Source: Ophiosphaerella korrae
Taxonomy: Eukaryota; Ascomycota; Dothideomycetes; Pleosporales; Phaeosphaeriaceae
Assembly: GCA_028456385.1 (NCBI GenBank)
Contig: JALNQF010000040.1
Coordinates: forward strand, 62,001-126,000
Reading direction: 5' to 3'
DNA: 64,000 nt
Every line of letters starts with the position of its first letter. The stretch's first letter is position 1. Both the position numbers and the translations under genes were made by a program. This document shows positions 57,310 to 64,000 of this stretch, piece by piece. The notes beneath the pieces are model-generated. The model saw only the letters and a list, made by a program, of their open reading frames with translations, did no database searches and was not told the DNA's origin.

Positions 57310-59510
57310 TCATGCACATGTCCTTGATCCTGAATCGACGTCTTCCAAATCATCCACACGCGCTATGAGCGCAATGTATTCATCAGGGGAGAATAGATCA
57401 CGATCAATTCTAACCTCTTCCATGTTCATTTCCTGAGTAAGTGATTCAGGGGCAACCGTGGCGACGATAGAAAGCAAGTATGGAGCGTCCCCCTCATGGA
57501 CCCACTGAATGTAGTTAGAAGTCCAGGAAATGCCTTGGAGCCCACTAGACTCAGGAGACTGTTTCTCTTTGACGAAGCTGAGCTCTTCGTCATAATGCGC
57601 GGTTGCACATTCTTCGCCCCATTGATTACCCCGCACAGTCTGGGTACTGCGTTGAAGCGGTAATGTTGGACCGCGTACCACAATACCTCCTGAAAGTATC
57701 TCACCGTATGGACCATTGCGATAGTAGAGATTCTCATGCACGAGATCAAGGGTGAAATGAGTGTATTCTATTCGACCATCGTGACGGAATACTATGGGAT
57801 CATCTGTGACAGCCCAGGACCAGGAAGGTGAGCGGTATATCTTTACGTGAATGCAGCTTCTTAAATGAGCGTACTAAAGAAGCCCTGAAGCAATGTCGCA
57901 CGACCACAGGCCAGCTAGATATTTCCCTGGCAGAATTTCCCGTAAGCGCTTGCTGACGCCAGAAAACGCTGGCAGCTTATCGGATGCAAAGGTCAACTTG
58001 CGATGAGAATACCGTTCAACCAAGGCGTAATATTCTTTAAGAAGGATACGCTGATTTTTTCCAGAACTTAGGCTCAGGCTGGGCCATTTCATTATTTCAG
58101 AGTGGATTACGGACGACAGGTTTGGATATCGATTACCGGGAACAAGACCACCATGTGCTGGTCCGTCAGCAGCAAGATAGCCTGCCGGACAACGCCAATA
58201 GATTTGCCGTTTGCCGTAGTATAGCTGGCGAGACGGAAGTATTGATTCCTGGAGACACCAACCAAGGCTACAGAGAGGGCCATAGGCATCAAGGCGGTAC
58301 AATGTTCCCTCATTCACATCTGCAAGCTCAATCTTGACTATATCATGAAGCGAATCACTTTCAGGGTAAAGTGGTAAATAAATGGGCGCCGGACATGTTG
58401 CATCAACTGATGTTTGGTTTGCGAGTATCCCATGCTTGCTCCCCTCGGACGCTATCGCGGAGAGAGTCACTGTGGAGTCACGATAAACAAAACTCATCTT
58501 CTCTGACTCAATTTCCCAGTCACGCTTTGAATCTAGCAAGATACATAGTGAATCGATCCACAGATATTGGATCCCTAGCTTTCGAGTTATTACGATAGCA
58601 TCTTGGAAGTTGGCCGGTAGATCGTTATAAGGAAGGCGTTCTTGGTACGATTTAATGTTTTCGCCCGTCAGTACGGTACCAATCCGACCACCCCAGCAGT
58701 GACTCAGTGCGACGTATTTGGCGCGCTTTCCGTGGGAACATATCAACCGTGCGGAGGAACTTCTGTCAAAATAGCCTACATCGATGACGCGAGTAGGAAG
58801 CTCTGGTATGAAGTAAGAGAGGCAATTCTCATGATTGGTTTGACAATCGATGAGCCATTGCTTCGCTAGGCAATAGTTCGTTTCAGAGTTCAAGTCAGGG
58901 TGAATTGGGTAACTTTCAATCTTATACCCATCAACAAAAAGGCCTTGACCTGTACTAGTCAGTAGTCTTACATTCCTTAGTCGGAAATCGTGAACTTAAC
59001 GTACATACTTGTAGGAGCAGTTATCTTAAATATCAAGATGGGAAACTCAACTGGAAACTCGGCACTTGCGTTCTCATCCACCTCATCTAATTCTTCTTCA
59101 TCCTGTGAGTAATTTTCAATGCTCGGCCCTATCTGGACAAAGATCATATCTAACACAGATCCACTCCTTATTACATCCTGCTGCATCGCCCCTTTGGGCA
59201 TAATTCTAATTTTTATTTTGGACGATGGTAAACCTCGTGAAGCTTCAAGAAGAGACTCACTAGACTCACACGAAGGACCCACCCATGTATCTGCATATAT
59301 ACTATCCTTCCCCGAATAACCTTGAAGGCAAGCTACTAGAAAGGCGCAGATGTCGCACCCTTGGTACGCCGAGATTCGCAGATCCTAAACTGAAACGTGG
59401 TGTCGATAATAGGACTGTTTACATAGATTGTTTTCTGTGTGATTCGGCTTCAAAAAGCTGACTAGGTGGGAAATTGAGAGGCTGGCACAAAAATCACACC
59501 TCGAAACCAT
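57310..59510 (-). pseudogene. HET-domain gene with two in-frame nonsense codons
   Basis: Same class as the gene at 10313. The start is the ATG at 59510 with an N-terminal Cys pair (RCDFCASL), and a second pair CDICAF follows. The intron is 58950-59008 (59 nt, GTATGT donor, CTGAC branch, CAG acceptor). The core is YVALSHCWGG, YLWIDSLCILL and LGWCLQESILPSRQ. The C-terminal half continues through SPSWSWAV to a stop at 57310. Two TAG codons interrupt an otherwise open frame: 59385-59387, just before DLRISAYQGCDIC, and 57874-57876, right after ASGLL, where relatives have Trp. Both could be single G:C to A:T transitions. No indels. It looks recently inactivated, or is read through only by editing, for which there is no evidence. 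Confidence 0.87.
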
Positions 59511-60294
59511 CTTGCAAAGTGATAGAAGGATTGCATCCACGAATGTAGTAGTCCCGAGACCTGAGATAAAGCTGTTCACTTATGTAAACTAGGCTTTTCA
59601 CCTCAGAAAGTAGTAAAAAATGTGGCAATGCGTGTAATAGGGGGTAGACAGAGTATAGGCGCATTGCATGCTAGGTAAGATTTAGAACTCTCCCTATTTA
59701 CCCCGCGTCATCACGTGGTGCTGACCTGTTGTCGTATGGCATTTCCAGTTCTGTGGATAAGATGTTTCTCCTTTTATTCTCCCTGGCACTCCATGGAATA
59801 GGTTTAAGGCGTTAATAAAGTGACGCTGAATGTCCATTCACCAAATAAATCTCACCGCAATCAAGGGTCCGAATTGCTTCAATAAAGAGCATTTCCGGCA
59901 CTTGTGTGAGCTCCAAGTTAATTCATTTTACGAGACACTCTAATTCCATATCATCGCCCTCTCCCAGGACCAGAAAGTAAGCTTTGCCGTAGGCTTATAC
60001 ACTTAATTTTCATGCACCCATACTCTCAACGGACCCAACGTTGTCCTAAGCCTGCCGCTTGGAAATTGTGCGGTACATCGCAGCTTGGGAAAGATGCCAA
60101 AAATACAGATTGAAAGGCGAAAACAAACAAACAAACGGGCTAGGTCATTCAGCTACACTAGCCCGAGCTGCAAGTCCGACAGTTTTCGGGAATTAGAAAA
60201 ATTTCGTCACAGTGCTTTTGCAGCTAGAAGGGCCCTGAAGTCATATTATCTAGAAATTTAGAGACTATACCAAGCTCAGCCGTTTGAGTCTCAC
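59511..60294. other. Intergenic, no gene seen
   Basis: 5' flank of the HET pseudogene and 3' flank of the EthD gene. It contains a short AAAC repeat (about 60120-60135) and nothing coding. Confidence 0.5.
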
Positions 60295-60717
60295 CTATTC
60301 TCCCCTCGTGGTAACTGCCTCTTCCAACGCACATGCCATTTTGTACTGCGTATCCTGAAACCTCTCTTCATCCTCCCTAACTTTGCGCTGGATCTCTTCT
60401 TGATAAAACATGTCTTTAAACCGATCAAAATGCTCAATGTCACGGAACACCATGATCGTAAGCGCGTCGAACTCGACTTCTGACCCTTTGAACCCCTCGC
60501 GATACCTCACGGCTGGAAAGTCCTCGTTGGAATTGGTGCCCGATTGAGGCGTCACAATGGCACGGCGTGTGATGTAGTGGCGTGTGTGAGATAGAGGGAA
60601 GCTGGTGCCGAGAAGTGATTGGAGGAGAGGAACATGTTTGGTATTGTAGTGGGTGCGGAACTCAAGCGGAGTGAGGCCAGGTTTGCGCTTGACTTGAGCA
60701 ACTATAGTGTGTACCAT
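60295..60717 (-). CDS. EthD-domain protein, 140 aa
   Basis: Single exon. The start ATG 60717 gives MVHTIVAQVKRKPGLTPLEF, the usual beginning of EthD-fold (dimeric alpha/beta barrel) proteins; an ATG at 60738 would add seven residues. It shows FRTHYNTKHVPL (about residues 20-31), the conserved helix with the Tyr/His of this family, and VEFDALTIMVF with a following FKDMFYQEE near the C-terminus. Length is normal for the family. EthD-like proteins occur as small tailoring enzymes in polyketide pathways and in ether degradation; the exact reaction here is unknown. It lies next to a BBE-type oxidase and a prenyltransferase, in the same orientation. Confidence 0.85.
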   Translation of the reverse strand: MVHTIVAQVKRKPGLTPLEFRTHYNTKHVPLLQSLLGTSFPLSHTRHYITRRAIVTPQSGTNSNEDFPAVRYREGFKGSEVEFDALTIMVFRDIEHFDRFKDMFYQEEIQRKVREDEERFQDTQYKMACALEEAVTTRGE

Positions 60718-61013
60718 GTTGAAGAGAGTTTTATGCATTTTTGGGAACAAAGACGCGATCGGGACTAAATTGTAAGGGCGGGAAAATGTCGGCTTTAGCA
60801 CATGCGCGCGCAAGGCCAGCTATGTCCAAATCAGGAAGGAGGTAATGAAGGTAGCTTTTCGCTAAGTACACCCAAATTATTTTCTCAATAGCTATATCTT
60901 GGTGAGATACACGCTAAATTCCATTTGTCGATATTTTTGTATTGTCCAAGACCATTCGTGACCTAATTCCTATCCTAATGCCCAACAACTTTGTTCATTA
61001 CAGGCACTGTTTC

Positions 61014-62863
61014 TCAAGTATGCGTCTCCATATTTTTCGACCGACATAGCCTCCCGTCTGCCTGTGCAATCCATGCATCACTTCCTACCGCTGTCTGAGC
61101 ATATAGTAAGTCTTCAGGGTCATACTTCCGTTTGACTGCAAGAAGCTTCTCATAGTTACTTCCCCAGAGCACTTCTCGCCAATATGGTTCGTTGACGCTG
61201 CCCTCATTACTGTACGATGAACCGCCTCCGGGAATGAGTGCTGCAAGCTCAGGTACTATTTTATCCGTTATTAATTTCTGATCCGCAATGTTCGCCTCGA
61301 AGTCGGTATAGTGGTAGAGACTTGAACTTCAGTTAGCAGATAGACTCGTTTGCATTTATGCTAATCCACTCACGTCCCGACTACGAGGCTTACCAACGCT
61401 TGTCGCCAAGCTGGATTTATAGCATTTGGGACTTCAGGCAATCGGGAGACGTTGAATGATACTCCTGATACCCATGCTCCCGTTTCGCCAATGCGTCGTA
61501 GCGCATCAGTAAAGTCCGAGGTCCTGGTCGACAGAACCTGCCTTGGAATCCATCGACTACCGATCTGAAAGGTCGCTGTCTGAGTGAACGGATTCATCGT
61601 ATTGAACATGTCTAGAAATGTCGGGAATTCCGCGGAGTAGTATGCTATGCACAATCAGTTTGATAGCCGAGACAGATGTGTTAATCAATACTCACTATAT
61701 TTGATATTCAGAGCGTCCAGTCTTTTCAAAGCTGGCTCATGCAACTTATCGAGTTGTTCCTTAGTCATCCCCACCCCCACACTAGGAGCAACAGTGAAGG
61801 TGCTATTAGAATTGAGCCATGTGGTTGTGGCACCAGCATCTAGTATTTCCGGAATGCCCAAGATGTAGCTCTTAATCCCGGTGTAGAAGAGATCCTGAGA
61901 GATGCCCTCATTAGAGAATGTTAGGTTCGCTGCAGCAGTTCGCTCGTTTGGATATGCCTTGATGGTCAGAGAAAGCACAACACCATAGGTGCCTCCACCA
62001 CCGCCAGCAAGAGCCCAATATAGATCTTGATTTTCCGAAGGAGTTGCTTTCAAGATTCTCTGATCTGCGGTGACCACTTCCCACTCAAGCGCCTGATCAG
62101 CCCCGAGGCCATACTTGGACACTGTCAGACCATGGCCTCCTCCTTGAGTAAAGCCACCAGCGAGTCCGACAGATGGACATGTTCCCCCAACTACAATTAA
62201 GCCAGCATCGTGTGCGGCCTTATAAGCGTCCCGGAGCTGAATGCCTGCCCCCACTTTGAGTGCCTTGCCTTTATAGTGTGGTGACTCGTAGTCAAGAACT
62301 TGAAGGTTCTTCATGTGATGAGTCCAAATTGCGATAGCACCAGCTCCGTTAGATTTGCCTAACCAGTCATGGCCAGTGTTGCGAATCACCAATCGAATAT
62401 TGCGTTCTTGAGCAAAGTTGATTGTAGCTTGATAGTCAGATGCATCTACCGCAGCCACAGCGTATTGTATGTATGCTCCGACAACACACTGAGCCTCCTT
62501 TGGTAGAAATGGATTACAGCTATCATTGGTGAAGAACGGTGCCATGATAGAAGAAGATGTTTCAATGTGGATATCTGGGTCGTACCACTTCTCTCGAATT
62601 GCCTGGCATTTTGCCGCATCGTAGGCTGCACCGTGACAAGGCGTAGCAAGAGGAACAGTAGCAACTAGTTTTCCGCCGATTGTCTTATTAAAGCTTCCCC
62701 ATTCTTCTTGGGTAGGCCAGCACGCGTCGCCTGGAAAGCAACGACAACCGTCTTCTCTCGCAGTGAGCTCTGGACGTGCATGTGAAAGTCGAACCGGCTC
62801 ATTGAGAGCTGGTAGGAAGATTGTAAAAAGGCACAATAGAAAAGAGTAGAAATACACAAACAT
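61014..62863 (-). CDS. Secreted FAD-linked oxidase, BBE/VAO type, 581 aa
   Basis: Three exons on the minus strand: 62863-61696, 61644-61374 and 61320-61014. The introns are 51 nt and 53 nt, both GTGAGT donors, in matching phase. The ATG at 62863 starts a signal peptide (MFVYFYSFLLCLFTIFLPAL). The FAD-binding (PCMH) half contains VIRNTGHDWLG, whose His is the usual covalent FAD attachment site, GGTCPSVGLAGGFTQGGGHG and ALAGGGGGTYGVV. The C-terminal exon has the berberine-bridge signature YWREVLWGSNYEKLL and YDPEDLLYA. It probably oxidises an alcohol or sugar-like group, as in isoamyl-alcohol-oxidase-like enzymes; the substrate is unknown. Sequence and splicing are intact. Confidence 0.9.
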
Positions 62864-63155
62864 CTTCACTACCTCCAAGATGAGTGCAATGGAGCAAATC
62901 TACTTTCCATAGCCTTAATCTACTTTAAATAAGACTCGATGACAATATACAGTCACTTTTACCAGACAGAAAATCTGCCTTGTATCTTTCAAATAGTATC
63001 AACGGGCCATAATTAGCGGCTATGTCATGGTACTGTAAGCTTAGCCCGTAAGCTAGTTATCGCAATCAGTTCGAATTGTATCTAAAATGTATCGGTTACC
63101 GTAGCCCCTACCAAATTTCGCCTAACGCTTAACTATAATCTGAAAATGAGTCTAC

Positions 63156-64000
63156 TCAAAGCTCTCTGATCCCCACAATAGATCTGATCGAATCACAGGA
63201 GTATAGAAACGGTGCGGAGTAAAGGATCGCGGTCCACAAAGCCCATAGCTCCCAGGTCTTCCTGTCAGCACTTTTCCCCTTCAAACTCATACATCTCCAC
63301 GATATAATGGAGCCCAGACTGACGGGTACAAGGCCAATGAGGCCCAACCGCCAATAAATTGTGCATACGATTGACCAGAAGGCTACGGGGACTGCAACGG
63401 TCAAGCGGGAAGTATAATCCCCGAGAACAATTGGCGCGGTACGGCGTCCCTTTTTTCGATCCCCATCCAGGTCTTTCAAGTCCTGCACATGCATGGTCGT
63501 TAATATAACGAGGCTGACAATTGTGGTCCAGGCCATGCCGACAGGGCTAAGCGTAGATGCACGGGAGCCTGGGTCCATGGCCGCAATTTTTGCGGATCCG
63601 GCATTAAATTGCCAAAAGGCTGCGGCAATGATTACATTGCGCAATATCCAATCTTGGTCGCCACCGCCGAGGTCGTTGTACAGCCACGTAAGGATCACAA
63701 TTAGCGCAGATTCAGCCCCGACGTGCAGGATGTAGTGATTGAACGCAAGGACGGCGGGTATAGCCATTAGCAGAACTTGGCGAACATGATCCGATGTCAT
63801 TCGGCCGCTCGGCACGGGCCTCCACGGCTTGTTGAGTAGATCCTCCTGAACGGAACCAGGAAGTCGTTGGTTTGCAAGATCGAAAATCAAGAGGTTGGAC
63901 CAATTGAAAAGGATAACCCAGTGCAGGCGGAGAAGCAGTGATTGTGGCGAGTCTGGTTTGTCGAACATGAGCGACCCTGAAAGAGCAGCGAAGATTCCAT
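63156..64000 (-). CDS. UbiA-type prenyltransferase, partial (5' end outside window)
   Basis: The minus-strand frame is still open at the window edge (an internal ATG lies at 63968, but in-frame codons GIFAALSGSL precede it). It carries both signatures of UbiA-type aromatic/isoprenoid prenyltransferases. The first is NLLIFDLANQRLPGSVQED followed by NKPWRPVPSGR, matching the first Asp-rich motif region. The second is HVQDLKDLDGDRKKGRRT, matching DxxDxxGD. About six hydrophobic helices are visible. It is probably an integral membrane enzyme transferring a prenyl chain, as in fungal meroterpenoid or indole-diterpene-type pathways; the substrate is unknown. It is adjacent to an FAD-linked oxidase and an EthD protein in the same orientation. 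Confidence 0.88.
   Translation of the reverse strand, partial: GIFAALSGSLMFDKPDSPQSLLLRLHWVILFNWSNLLIFDLANQRLPGSVQEDLLNKPWRPVPSGRMTSDHVRQVLLMAIPAVLAFNHYILHVGAESALIVILTWLYNDLGGGDQDWILRNVIIAAAFWQFNAGSAKIAAMDPGSRASTLSPVGMAWTTIVSLVILTTMHVQDLKDLDGDRKKGRRTAPIVLGDYTSRLTVAVPVAFWSIVCTIYWRLGLIGLVPVSLGSIISWRCMSLKGKSADRKTWELWALWTAILYSAPFLYSCDSIRSIVGIREL

Overview
The window looks like a piece of a filamentous ascomycete (Pezizomycotina) chromosome. The evidence is the HET-domain gene family, short spliceosomal introns (about 41-101 nt, many with a CTAAC- or CTGAC-like branch site), a Tad-type LINE fragment, hAT transposase debris, and long stop-rich A+T-rich stretches of the kind left by repeat decay. 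A finer placement (perhaps Leotiomycetes) is only an impression. Gene models below were spliced by hand by matching donor/acceptor phase; nothing was searched against a database.

Layout. 1-10.3 kb: broken LINE reverse transcriptase, a 769-aa protein of unknown function, a divergent HET-like gene with a frameshift near its 3' end, then hAT remnants and decayed repeat DNA. 10.3-16.8 kb: two intact HET genes pointing at each other. 18.0-24.6 kb: a five-exon gene joining a degenerate alpha/beta-hydrolase-like domain to TPR repeats, a multi-pass membrane protein, and the tail of a lost HET gene. 24.6-41.5 kb: mostly gene-poor DNA with four ordinary-looking genes (a small conserved protein with paired cysteines, a MYND zinc-finger protein, a four-helix membrane protein, an F-box/2EXR-like protein) and an 18/36-bp minisatellite. 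41.5-50 kb: a decayed CorA-like/ankyrin gene, a dispersed repeat at its 5' end, an orphan HET N-terminal exon and pyrimidine-rich repeats. 50-59.5 kb: a long HET gene with a C-terminal frameshift, divergently paired with a second copy of the membrane protein; a HET pseudogene; a small membrane protein; and a HET gene with two nonsense codons. 60-64 kb: an EthD-domain protein, a secreted FAD-linked (BBE-type) oxidase and a UbiA-type prenyltransferase running off the window, which together resemble the edge of a metabolite cluster.

The main theme is a HET (heterokaryon incompatibility / cell-death recognition) neighbourhood with eight HET loci at different stages of integrity. Two paralogous membrane-protein genes sit beside HET genes or HET relics. 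This repeated HET/membrane-protein association and the hydrolase-like/TPR fusion are the best candidates for an undescribed recognition system.
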